Shown here piece by piece: positions 1 to 12,272 of a stretch of 64,000 nucleotides of DNA. The DNA lies in the NCBI RefSeq assembly GCF_001746415.1, contig NZ_MEHJ01000001.1:6516501-6580500 (forward strand), given 5' to 3'. The notes beneath the pieces were generated by a model. The model did no database searches. It saw only the letters and a list, made by a program, of their open reading frames with translations, and had not been told where the DNA came from. Position numbers and translations under genes: made by a program. The stretch is from Streptomyces agglomeratus (GTDB lineage: Bacteria > Actinomycetota > Actinomycetes > Streptomycetales > Streptomycetaceae). Every line of letters begins with the position of its first letter. Position 1 is the first letter of the stretch.

Positions 1-812
1 TCATGCGCCGCGCGCTGGAGTACGTGAAAGCATTCGACGGCGTCGTCGCCCAGCACGCCCAGGAGCCCCGCCTCACCGAGGGCGCCCAGATGAACGAGGG
101 CGTCGTCTCCTCCGAGCTGGGTCTCGGCGGCTGGCCGGCCGTCGCCGAGGAGTCGATCATCGCCCGCGACGTCCTCCTCGCCGCCCACGTCGGCTCGCGC
201 GTCCACATCTGCCACCTGTCGACGGCCGGCTCCGTGGAGATCGTCCGCTGGGCCAAGTCCAAGGGCTGGAACGTCACCGCCGAGGTCACCCCGCACCACC
301 TCCTGCTCACGGACGAGCTGGTCCGCACGTACAACCCGGTCTACAAGGTGAACCCGCCGCTGCGCACCGAGGCCGACGTCATGGCCCTGCGCGAGGCGCT
401 CGCCGACGGCACCATCGACTGCGTCGCCACCGACCACGCCCCGCACCCGCACGAGGACAAGGACTGCGAGTGGGCCGCGGCCGCCATGGGCATGGTCGGT
501 CTGGAGACCGCCCTGTCCGTCGTCCAGCAGACGATGGTCGACAGCGGCCTCCTCGACTGGGCGGGCGTCGCGGACCGCATGTCGTTCCGCCCGGCGGCCA
601 TCGGACGCCTGGAGGGCCACGGCCGTCCCGTCTCGGCAGGCGAGCCCGCCAACCTCACGCTGGTCGATCCGGCTTACCGTGGAGCCGTGGACCCCTCGGG
701 CTTCGCCTCCCGCAGCCGCAACACCCCCTACGAGGGCCGTGAGCTGCCGGGACGCGTCACCCACACCTGGCTGCGGGGCCGCGCAACGGTCGTCGACGGG
801 AATCTGGCGTGA
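1..812 (+). CDS. pyrC: Dihydroorotase, 3' part (5' end outside window)
   Basis: Dihydroorotase closes N-carbamoyl-aspartate to dihydroorotate, the third step of de novo UMP synthesis. Only about 269 C-terminal residues are present; family members are about 430, so roughly 160 residues lie upstream of the window. Visible amidohydrolase signatures are HICHLSTAGSVE (metal-binding His), EVTPHHLLLTDE and ATDHAPHPHEDK with its catalytic Asp. The stop overlaps the GTG start of the next gene by 4 bases and carA/carB/pyrD/pyrF follow, so this is the pyr operon. The first Met of the visible frame is internal, not the start. Confidence 0.95.
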   Translation, partial: MRRALEYVKAFDGVVAQHAQEPRLTEGAQMNEGVVSSELGLGGWPAVAEESIIARDVLLAAHVGSRVHICHLSTAGSVEIVRWAKSKGWNVTAEVTPHHLLLTDELVRTYNPVYKVNPPLRTEADVMALREALADGTIDCVATDHAPHPHEDKDCEWAAAAMGMVGLETALSVVQQTMVDSGLLDWAGVADRMSFRPAAIGRLEGHGRPVSAGEPANLTLVDPAYRGAVDPSGFASRSRNTPYEGRELPGRVTHTWLRGRATVVDGNLA

Positions 813-1399
813 CACCTTTCATCCATCTGGCCGCAGGCGCCGCCGCCGCGGAGCGCAAGTCGGCCGAAGTGACCGACTGGGCCGCCCGCATCGGCTGGGT
901 CGTCGGGCTGCTGCTCTTCATCGCGCTCGTGTACTGGCTGATGCGCCAGGGCTGGAAGTGGCGCGCCGTCCTCCAGTCCGACCTGCCGGAGCTCCCCGCC
1001 GCGCCGGACGCGCCGGGTGAGGCGAAGCTGAGCATGAGCGGCCGGTACCACGGCTCCACGACCGCCGGGCAGTGGCTGGACCGGATCGTGGCCCACGGGC
1101 TGGGGACGCGCAGCCGCGCCGAGCTGACCCTGACCGACGCGGGGCTGGACGTCGTACGCCCCGGGGCGGCCGACTTCTTCGTACCGGCCGGGCAGCTCCG
1201 CGAGGCGCGGCTCGACAAGGGCATCGCGGGCAAGGTCCTCGCCGAGGGCGGCCTGCTGGTCGTCACCTGGCAGCACGGCGACAAGCTGATCGACTCCGGC
1301 TTCCGCTCCGACCGCGCGGCCGAGCACACGGCCTGGGTCGAGGCGATCAACTCCATGACAAGCAGTTCAAGCATTTCTACGGAAGGCACCGCACGATGA
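809..1399 (+). CDS. PH-like domain membrane protein inside the pyr operon
   Basis: A 196-residue protein of unknown function. It has a short N-terminal segment, one clear membrane helix near residues 28-45 ([20 protein letters not shown]) and a soluble domain that reads like a bacterial PH domain (sequence around [19 protein letters not shown]). Its GTG start overlaps the pyrC stop and its TGA overlaps the carA ATG, so it is translationally coupled in the pyrimidine operon. Another small PH-like membrane protein lies at 49899. Membership of the operon is seen; any role in pyrimidine metabolism is not shown by the sequence. Confidence 0.8.
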   Translation: MTPFIHLAAGAAAAERKSAEVTDWAARIGWVVGLLLFIALVYWLMRQGWKWRAVLQSDLPELPAAPDAPGEAKLSMSGRYHGSTTAGQWLDRIVAHGLGTRSRAELTLTDAGLDVVRPGAADFFVPAGQLREARLDKGIAGKVLAEGGLLVVTWQHGDKLIDSGFRSDRAAEHTAWVEAINSMTSSSSISTEGTAR

Positions 1400-2527
1400 C
1401 GATCTCCACCCGGGGAGCCGCCGCCAAGGCTCCCGCCGTACTCGTCCTGGAGGACGGCCGCAGCTTCCGCGGCCGTGCCTATGGGGCCGTGGGGGAGACC
1501 TTCGGCGAGGCGGTGTTCAACACCGGCATGACCGGCTACCAGGAGACCCTCACCGACCCGTCCTACCACCGCCAGGTCGTCGTCATGACGGCCCCGCACG
1601 TCGGCAACACCGGTGTGAACGACGAGGACGACGAGTCGAAGAAGATCTGGGTCGCCGGATACGTCGTACGCGACCCCGCCCGCGTCCCGTCCAACTGGCG
1701 CTCCACCCGCTCCCTCGACGAGCAGCTCGTCGCCCAGGGCGTCGTGGGCATCAGCGGCATCGACACCCGCGCCCTCACCCGCCACCTGCGCGAGCGCGGC
1801 GCGATGCGCGTCGGCATCTTCTCCGGCGAGGCCCTGGCCGACGAGCAGACGCTGCTCGCCCGGGTGAAGCAGGCCCCCCAGATGGTGGGCGCCTCGCTCG
1901 CCGCCGAGGTCTCCACCGACGAGCCGTACGTCGTTCCCGCGATCGGTGAGAAAAAGTTCACCGTCGCCGCCATCGACCTCGGCATCAAGGGCATGACCCC
2001 GCACCTGATGGCCGAGCGCGGCATAGAGGTGCACGTCCTGCCGGCCACCACCACGGCCGAGCAGGTGTACGCCGTCGCCCCCGACGGAGTGTTCCTCTCC
2101 AACGGCCCCGGCGACCCGTCCACCGTCGACCTCACCGTCATCAAGGCCGTCCTGGACCGCAAGACGCCGCTCTTCGGCATCTGCTTCGGCAACCAGATCC
2201 TCGGCCGGGCGCTCGGCTTCGGCACGTACAAGCTGAAGTACGGCCACCGCGGCATCAACCAGCCCGTGCAGGACCGCACGACCGGCAAGGTCGAGGTCAC
2301 CGCGCACAACCACGGCTTCGCCGTCGACGCCCCGCTCGACAAGGTCTCCGAGACCCCGTACGGGCGCGCCGAGGTGTCCCACGTCTGCCTGAACGACGAC
2401 GTGGTCGAGGGCCTCCAGCTCCTCGACCAGCCCGCGTTCAGCGTCCAGTACCACCCCGAAGCAGCAGCGGGCCCGCACGACGCCGCGTACCTGTTCGACC
2501 GCTTCGTACAGCTCATGGAGGGCCAGC

Positions 2528-2535
<8 letters not shown>
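1396..2535 (+). CDS. carA: Carbamoyl-phosphate synthase small (glutaminase) subunit
   Basis: Releases ammonia from glutamine for CarB, making carbamoyl phosphate for pyrimidines and arginine. The 379-residue length is normal. The class I amidotransferase core is complete: nucleophile Cys in [16 protein letters not shown] and the His-Glu pair in [12 protein letters not shown]. The N-terminal CPSase domain starts [16 protein letters not shown]. The ATG at 1396, overlapping the preceding stop (ATGA), is preferred; the reading frame stays open upstream only as an overlap of the previous gene. Its end overlaps carB by 8 bases, as expected for subunits made in equal amounts. Confidence 0.97.
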
Positions 2536-5839
<3,304 letters not shown>

Positions 5840-5847
5840 CGGCACAG

Positions 5848-5877
5848 GAGGGGGACACCGGATGCGGTGTCCCCCTC
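5848..5877 (+). terminator. Hairpin after carB (13-bp perfect stem)
   Basis: GAGGGGGACACCG (5848-5860) pairs perfectly with CGGTGTCCCCCTC (5865-5877) around a GATG loop, starting 8 bases after the carB stop. Only TTC follows, no U-tract, which is usual for Streptomyces terminators. Because pyrD and pyrF continue on the same strand, it may end most transcripts at carB or act as a processing/attenuation point inside the pyr operon. Confidence 0.75.
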
Positions 5878-5927
5878 TTCATGAGCCCAGCCCGCCGCCC
5901 GAGCCTCCTGAGGAAAGCACCCAGCCG

Positions 5928-7033
<1,106 letters not shown>

Positions 7034-7037
<4 letters not shown>

Positions 7038-7882
7038 CCGGAGCGACCGTCGAGACCTTCGGCGCGCGCCTGCGCCGCTCCATGGACACCCGCGGCCCGC
7101 TCTGCGTCGGCATCGACCCGCACGCCTCGCTGCTGAGCGCGTGGGGTCTGGGTGACGACGTCAAGGGGCTGGAGACCTTCACGCGCACGGTCGTCGAGGC
7201 ACTGGCCGACCGGGTCGCCGTACTGAAGCCGCAGTCGGCGTTCTTCGAGCGCTTCGGCTCGCGCGGCATCGCCGTACTGGAGAAGGCGGTCGAGGAGGCG
7301 AGGGCGGCCGGCGCGCTGGTGCTTATGGACGCCAAGCGCGGCGACATCGGCTCCACGATGGGCGCGTACGCCCAGACGTACCTCCACAAGGACTCGCCGC
7401 TCTTCTCGGATGCGGTGACCGTCTCGCCGTACCTCGGTTTCGGCTCGCTGCGTCCGGCACTGGACGCGGCCGTGATCAACGGCTGCGGTGTGTTCGTACT
7501 CGCGCTGACGTCCAACCCGGAGGGCGCCGAGGTCCAGCGGGCCACCGCCGCCTCCGGCCGGTCGCTCGCGCAGCTGATGCTCGACCACATGGCGGCCGAG
7601 AACGAGGGCGCCGAGCCGCTCGGGTCGGTCGGCGCGGTGGTCGGCGCGACGCTCGGCGACGCGGGTGTCGATCTGGCGATCAACGGTCCGCTGCTGGCGC
7701 CGGGCATCGGCGCGCAGGGTGCGACGCCGGCCGATCTGCCGAAGGTCTTCGGGGCCGCGGTCGGCAATGTCGTGCCGAGTGTGAGCCGCGGTGTGCTCCG
7801 CTTCGGGCCCGATGTGACCGGACTGCGCGAGTCCGCTTCTCGCTTCGCCGACGAGGTCAGGGCGGCCGTCTCGGGGAGGTGA
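7034..7882 (+). CDS. pyrF: Orotidine-5'-phosphate decarboxylase (actinobacterial/long form)
   Basis: Final UMP-forming step. 282 residues, longer than the E. coli type and matching the actinobacterial PyrF branch. The catalytic Lys-Asp array is in LMDAKRGDIGSTMGAYAQ (near residues 98-115), preceded by CVGIDPHASLLSAWG. GTG start overlaps the pyrD stop (GTGA), so translation is coupled. It is the last gene of the pyr run. Confidence 0.96.
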
Positions 7883-8139
7883 CGACGGGTCGGCGATTCA
7901 GGTTGACGGAATCCTGACCGAAAACCGGGGTGTTATGTCTGATATGCCTGGGTCGACAGAGGCTGACCAGGACTTTTCGCTGCTTCTCGCTGACTGGAGC
8001 GGTCCTGGCCGCTAGTCTCCGTCGAGAGAAACGCGCAGCTCGTTGTTCGCAGCTCGCTGTTCGTTGCTCGCCTGGTGTGGGGCGACCAGCTTCCTCACCG
8101 GTCCGTATCCGACAGTTCGACATCCGAGGTGACGTAGGC
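7883..8139 (+). promoter_or_regulatory. pyrF-sIHF intergenic leader with imperfect 14-base tandem repeat
   Basis: 257 bases without a convincing gene. It must hold the sIHF promoter, but no confident -35/-10 pair was picked. Two nearly identical 14-mers sit head to tail at 8035-8048 and 8049-8062 (GCAGCTCGTTGTTC / GCAGCTCGCTGTTC), followed by a further partial copy (GTTGCTCG). A longer frame reading through here into sIHF has no family-like sequence before the GTG at 8140. Confidence 0.45.
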
Positions 8140-8463
8140 GTGGCTCTTCCGCCCCTTACCCCTGAACAGCGCGCAGCCGCGCTCGAAAAGGCCGCCGCGG
8201 CTCGCCGGGAGCGGGCCGAGGTCAAGAATCGACTCAAGCACTCCGGCGCCTCGCTCCACGAGGTCATCAAGCAGGGACAGGAGAATGACGTCGTCGGCAA
8301 GATGAAGGTCTCCGCCCTGCTCGAATCTCTGCCGGGCGTCGGCAAGGTCCGTGCCAAGCAGATCATGGAGCGGCTCGGCATCTCCGAGAGCCGTCGTGTG
8401 CGCGGTCTCGGCTCCAACCAGATCGCCTCTTTGGAGCGCGAGTTCGGCGGCGGAGCCGCCTGA
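8140..8463 (+). CDS. mihF: Actinobacterial integration host factor (sIHF / MihF)
   Basis: A 107-residue nucleoid-associated protein, the usual family length. It binds DNA non-specifically and influences topology, replication and development in Streptomyces. Seen: a basic N-terminal helix (AAAARRERAEVKNRLKHSG) followed by the helix-two-turn-helix core LLESLPGVGKVRAKQIMERL. The GTG at 8140 gives the canonical MALPPLTPEQR start and has GAGGTGACG upstream. It is followed by a short hairpin and then gmk, the conserved actinobacterial order. Confidence 0.95.
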   Translation: MALPPLTPEQRAAALEKAAAARRERAEVKNRLKHSGASLHEVIKQGQENDVVGKMKVSALLESLPGVGKVRAKQIMERLGISESRRVRGLGSNQIASLEREFGGGAA

Positions 8464-8464
8464 C

Positions 8465-8486
8465 GTTCTCGGGCACCCCCGAGAAC
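8465..8486 (+). terminator. 9-bp hairpin between sIHF and gmk
   Basis: GTTCTCGGG (8465-8473) pairs perfectly with CCCGAGAAC (8478-8486) across a CACC loop, in the 39-base gap. It may be a weak terminator or attenuator that separates abundant sIHF mRNA from gmk. A GGATAAT stretch just downstream could act as a -10 for gmk, but no -35 was identified. Confidence 0.55.
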
Positions 8487-8502
8487 CTGGATAATCGCAT
8501 CC

Positions 8503-9096
8503 ATGGCTGCAACATCCCGGGGGACGACCCCCGTACCCCCGGACGTACGTCCGCGGCTGACCGTGCTCTCCGGCCCCTCGGGCGTCGGTAAGAGCACGGT
8601 CGTCGCCCATATGCGCAAGGTCCACCCCGAGGTATGGCTCTCGGTGTCGGCCACCACACGCAAGCCGCGACCCGGCGAGCGCCACGGCGTCCAGTACTTC
8701 TTCGTGAGCGACGAGGAGTTCGACAAGCTCGTCGCCAACGGTGAGCTGCTGGAGTGGGCCGAGTTCGCCGGCAACCGTTACGGCACGCCCCGGCGTGCCG
8801 TGGCCGACCGGCTCGAAGCGGGTGAGCCCGTGCTCCTGGAGATCGATCTCCAGGGCGCACGGCTCGTCCGTGAGTCGATGCCGGAGGCTCAACTGGTCTT
8901 CCTGGCCCCGCCCAGCTGGGACGAGCTGGTCCGCAGGCTGACCGGTCGCGGTACGGAGGCGCCCGATGTCATCGAGCGCCGCCTGGAGGCCGCGAAGATC
9001 GAACTCGCCGCTGAGGCGGAGTTCGACACCACCCTGGTCAACACCTCCGTCGAGGACGTGGCGCGCGAGCTGCTAGCCTTGATGGAAGTTGCTTGA
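8503..9096 (+). CDS. gmk: Guanylate kinase
   Basis: Phosphorylates GMP/dGMP with ATP. 197 residues. P-loop [12 protein letters not shown] near residue 22, GMP-binding region [13 protein letters not shown] with [13 protein letters not shown], and [11 protein letters not shown]. The first 16 or so residues are a low-conservation extension. The ATG at 8503 fits the spacing from the preceding hairpin. Upstream of rpoZ as in most actinobacteria. Confidence 0.96.
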   Translation: MAATSRGTTPVPPDVRPRLTVLSGPSGVGKSTVVAHMRKVHPEVWLSVSATTRKPRPGERHGVQYFFVSDEEFDKLVANGELLEWAEFAGNRYGTPRRAVADRLEAGEPVLLEIDLQGARLVRESMPEAQLVFLAPPSWDELVRRLTGRGTEAPDVIERRLEAAKIELAAEAEFDTTLVNTSVEDVARELLALMEVA

Positions 9097-9124
9097 TCTC
9101 TGTTCACTTATCGGAAGGTAGAGC

Positions 9125-9397
9125 GTGTCCTCTTCCATTTCCACGCCCGAGGGCATCATCAACCCGCCGATCGACGAGCTGCTCGAGGCTACGGACTCGA
9201 AGTACAGCCTCGTGATCTACGCGGCGAAGCGTGCGCGTCAGATCAACGCGTACTACTCGCAGCTCGGTGAGGGTCTGCTCGAGTACGTCGGCCCTCTGGT
9301 GGACACCCACGTCCACGAGAAGCCGCTCTCGATCGCCCTGCGCGAGATCAACGCGGGTCTGCTGACCTCCGAGGCCATCGAGGGCCCGGCTCAGTAG
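9125..9397 (+). CDS. rpoZ: RNA polymerase omega subunit
   Basis: 90 residues. It aids beta' folding and core assembly. The conserved core [20 protein letters not shown] is complete, followed by [16 protein letters not shown] start with GGAAGG 5-10 bases upstream. Followed at once by a strong terminator. Confidence 0.96.
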   Translation: MSSSISTPEGIINPPIDELLEATDSKYSLVIYAAKRARQINAYYSQLGEGLLEYVGPLVDTHVHEKPLSIALREINAGLLTSEAIEGPAQ

Positions 9398-9419
9398 TCA
9401 GCAGGCGCAGGAATCTTTT

Positions 9420-9458
9420 CACCACAGGCCCGGCAGTCAGACTGCCGGGCCTGTGGTG
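9420..9458 (+). terminator. Strong terminator after rpoZ (18-bp stem)
   Basis: CACCACAGGCCCGGCAGT (9420-9437) pairs perfectly with ACTGCCGGGCCTGTGGTG (9441-9458) around a CAG loop. It starts 23 bases after the rpoZ stop and has TTTTC just before it. A small tandem 11-mer (GGTGTGTCATA) at 9455-9465 and 9466-9476 overlaps its 3' edge. Confidence 0.88.
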
Positions 9459-9511
9459 TGTCATAGGTGTGTCATAGGGGACGTAACCGTCGTACGAAGC
9501 GGGGAGACGCA

Positions 9512-10717
9512 GTGGACAAGCCCAAGGTCGTGCTGGGGGTCAGCGGAGGCATCGCCGCCTACAAGGCGTGCGAGCTGCTGCGCCGACTGACGGAATCCGG
9601 CCATGATGTGCGGGTCGTGCCGACCGAGGCGTCGCTCCACTTCGTCGGCGCCGCCACCTGGTCGGCGCTGTCCGGCAACCCTGTTTCGGCGGAGGTCTGG
9701 GAGTCGGTGCACGAGGTGCCGCACGTGCGGATCGGACAGGCCGCCGACCTGGTCGTCGTCGCCCCCGCCACGGCGGACATGCTGGCCAGGGCGGCCCACG
9801 GACTGGCCGACGACCTCCTGACGAACACCCTGCTCACCGCGCGATGTCCGGTGATCTTCGCGCCCGCGATGCACACCGAGATGTGGGAGCACCCCGCCAC
9901 CCAGGAGAACGTCGCCACCCTGCGCCGCCGCGGCGCCGTTGTCGTCGAGCCCGCCGTGGGGCGGCTGACCGGCGTCGACACCGGCAAGGGCCGGCTGCCC
10001 GACCCGGACGAGATCTTCGAGGTCTGCCGCCGCGTGCTCGCGCGGGGCGTGACGCGTCCGGACCTCGCGGGGAGGCACGTCGTGATCAGCGCGGGCGGTA
10101 CGCGTGAGCCGCTCGACCCCGTCCGCTACCTGGGGAATCGTTCCTCCGGCAAGCAGGGGTACGCCCTCGCCCGTACGGCCGTCGCGCGGGGCGCGCGGGT
10201 CACGCTGATCGAGGCGAACACCGGTCTGCCGGACCCGGCGGGCGCCGATGTCGTCCGTGCCGGGACGGCGGTACAGCTGCGCGAGGCGGTCCTGAAGGCG
10301 GCGGCGGACGCGGACGTCGTGGTGATGGCCGCAGCGGTGGCCGATTTCCGCCCGGCGGTGTACGCCGAGGGAAAGATCAAGAAGAAGGACGGCCAGGAGC
10401 CGGCCGCCGTCGAGCTGGTCCGTAACCCGGACATCCTCGCCGAGATCTCCGCCGAGCGGCGCGGACGGCCCGGACAGGTGGTCGTCGGCTTCGCCGCCGA
10501 GACCGACAACGTCCTCGCCAACGGCCGGGACAAACTGCGCCGCAAGGGCTGTGACCTGCTGGTCGTCAATGAGGTGGGGGAGCGCAAGACGTTCGGCTCC
10601 GAGGAGAACGAAGCCGTCGTGCTCGACGCCGACGGGGGCGAGACCCCGGTGCCGTACGGACCCAAGGAGGCGCTGGCCGACACGGTCTGGGATCTGGTGA
10701 CACGACGGCTCGATTAA
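9512..10717 (+). CDS. coaBC: Bifunctional phosphopantothenoylcysteine decarboxylase / phosphopantothenate-cysteine ligase
   Basis: Two consecutive steps of coenzyme A synthesis. 401 residues: an N-terminal flavoprotein decarboxylase domain (VLGVSGGIAAYKACELLRRL, then PAMHTEMWEHPATQENV) and a C-terminal CTP-dependent ligase domain (VISAGGTREPLDPVRYLGNR, SSGKQGYALA, and the KIKKKDG loop). GTG at 9512 is chosen because GGGGAG precedes it and it yields the canonical N-terminus. It lies downstream of the rpoZ terminator, so it likely has its own promoter. Confidence 0.95.
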   Translation: MDKPKVVLGVSGGIAAYKACELLRRLTESGHDVRVVPTEASLHFVGAATWSALSGNPVSAEVWESVHEVPHVRIGQAADLVVVAPATADMLARAAHGLADDLLTNTLLTARCPVIFAPAMHTEMWEHPATQENVATLRRRGAVVVEPAVGRLTGVDTGKGRLPDPDEIFEVCRRVLARGVTRPDLAGRHVVISAGGTREPLDPVRYLGNRSSGKQGYALARTAVARGARVTLIEANTGLPDPAGADVVRAGTAVQLREAVLKAAADADVVVMAAAVADFRPAVYAEGKIKKKDGQEPAAVELVRNPDILAEISAERRGRPGQVVVGFAAETDNVLANGRDKLRRKGCDLLVVNEVGERKTFGSEENEAVVLDADGGETPVPYGPKEALADTVWDLVTRRLD

Positions 10718-10958
10718 ATCCTGGGGTGCTTCGCCCGAGGCCCGAAGTCCTTGCAAATCCGGCGTTTCGCCCTCTGGTGCGGGGCGTTGACCGTGCTGCA
10801 CAATGCAGTGCCGCTGGTCACAGGGCCTCCAACAAGCGAGACGCGTGGTCCGCCGACCGGATGCGACCGATAAACTGGTCCCGGACCGACGCCGGGCGCA
10901 GCTCCCGGCTCGTTCCATCAATGCTCAGCCAGCAGCCGCTGCAACCCCAGGGAGCGAT
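10718..10958 (+). promoter_or_regulatory. metK upstream region
   Basis: 241 non-coding bases. A short inverted repeat CTGCA-CAA-TGCAG lies just after a TTGACC hexamer (around 10788-10808), and an AT-richer GATAAAC lies near 10870. No SAM-I riboswitch signature was recognised. I can only say that the metK promoter should be here. Confidence 0.4.
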
Positions 10959-12167
10959 GTGTCCCGCCGCCTGTTCACCTCGGAGTCCGTGACCGAGGGC
11001 CACCCCGACAAGATCGCTGACCAGATCAGCGACACGATCCTCGACGCGCTCCTGCGGGAGGACCCGGCTTCCCGGGTCGCCGTGGAGACCTTGATCACCA
11101 CCGGCCTGGTGCACGTCGCCGGCGAAGTGACGACCAAGGCTTACGCCGACATCCCCACGCTCGTACGCAACAAGATCCTCGACATCGGGTACGACTCCTC
11201 GAAGAAGGGCTTCGACGGCGCCTCGTGCGGCGTCTCGGTGTCCATCGGCGCCCAGTCCCCGGACATCGCGCAGGGTGTCGACACGGCGTACGAGACGCGC
11301 GTCGAGGGCGATGACGACGAGCTCGACAAGCAGGGCGCGGGCGACCAGGGCCTGATGTTCGGTTACGCGTGCGACGAGACGCCCGAGCTGATGCCGCTGC
11401 CGATCCACCTCGCGCACCAGCTCTCGCGCCGGCTCTCCGAGGTCCGCAAGAACGGGACGATCCCGTACCTGCGCCCCGACGGCAAGACCCAGGTCACCAT
11501 CGAGTACGACGGCGACAAGGCCGTCCGCCTCGACACGGTCGTCGTCTCCTCGCAGCACGCGTCGGACATCGACCTCGACTCGCTGCTCGCTCCCGACATC
11601 CGAGAGTTCGTCGTCGAGCACGTCCTGACCGGGCTCCTCGAGGACGGCATCAAGCTGGACACCGAGGGCTACCGCCTGCTGGTCAACCCGACCGGGCGCT
11701 TCGAGATCGGCGGCCCGATGGGCGACGCCGGCCTCACCGGCCGCAAGATCATCATTGACACGTACGGCGGCATGGCCCGGCACGGCGGCGGCGCGTTCTC
11801 CGGCAAGGACCCGTCCAAGGTCGACCGCTCCGCGGCGTACGCGATGCGCTGGGTCGCCAAGAACGTCGTCGCCGCGGGCCTCGCCGCCCGGTGCGAGGTC
11901 CAGGTCGCGTACGCGATCGGCAAGGCCGAGCCGGTGGGTCTGTTCGTCGAAACCTTCGGCACCGCCACGCTTGCCACCGAGAAGATCGAGAACGCCATCG
12001 CCGAGGTCTTCGACCTCCGTCCGGCCGCGATCATCCGCGACCTCGATCTGCTGCGCCCGATCTACGCCCAGACGGCGGCGTACGGCCACTTCGGCCGCGA
12101 GCTTCCCGACTTCACCTGGGAGCGCACGGACCGCGTCGAGGCACTGCGCACGGCGGCCGGTCTCTGA
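10959..12167 (+). CDS. metK: S-adenosylmethionine synthetase
   Basis: Makes SAM from ATP and methionine. 402 residues, the family norm. Signatures: [16 protein letters not shown] near the N-terminus, [16 protein letters not shown], and the C-terminal phosphate-binding loop [22 protein letters not shown] at 10959 gives the standard [11 protein letters not shown] start with GGGAGCG upstream; a longer frame upstream is not family-like. Followed by a strong terminator. Confidence 0.97.
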   Translation: MSRRLFTSESVTEGHPDKIADQISDTILDALLREDPASRVAVETLITTGLVHVAGEVTTKAYADIPTLVRNKILDIGYDSSKKGFDGASCGVSVSIGAQSPDIAQGVDTAYETRVEGDDDELDKQGAGDQGLMFGYACDETPELMPLPIHLAHQLSRRLSEVRKNGTIPYLRPDGKTQVTIEYDGDKAVRLDTVVVSSQHASDIDLDSLLAPDIREFVVEHVLTGLLEDGIKLDTEGYRLLVNPTGRFEIGGPMGDAGLTGRKIIIDTYGGMARHGGGAFSGKDPSKVDRSAAYAMRWVAKNVVAAGLAARCEVQVAYAIGKAEPVGLFVETFGTATLATEKIENAIAEVFDLRPAAIIRDLDLLRPIYAQTAAYGHFGRELPDFTWERTDRVEALRTAAGL

Positions 12168-12195
12168 CCGGTCCGCTCCGCTTCACCGCTCGGCC

Positions 12196-12232
12196 GCGAA
12201 GGCCCCGGACCGTATCGGTCCGGGGCCTTCGC
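12196..12232 (+). terminator. metK terminator (17-bp perfect stem)
   Basis: GCGAAGGCCCCGGACCG (12196-12212) and CGGTCCGGGGCCTTCGC (12216-12232) form a perfect 17-bp stem with a TAT loop, 29 bases after the metK stop. It isolates metK from priA. Confidence 0.88.
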
Positions 12233-12272
12233 GCTTGCCGCGTTGTCAGTGACGTCTGGTAGGAATTTGGCT

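Noticed and set aside
10718..10958. SAM riboswitch before metK
   Set aside because: No S-box core sequences or plausible kink-turn arrangement could be found by eye; a covariance scan would decide.
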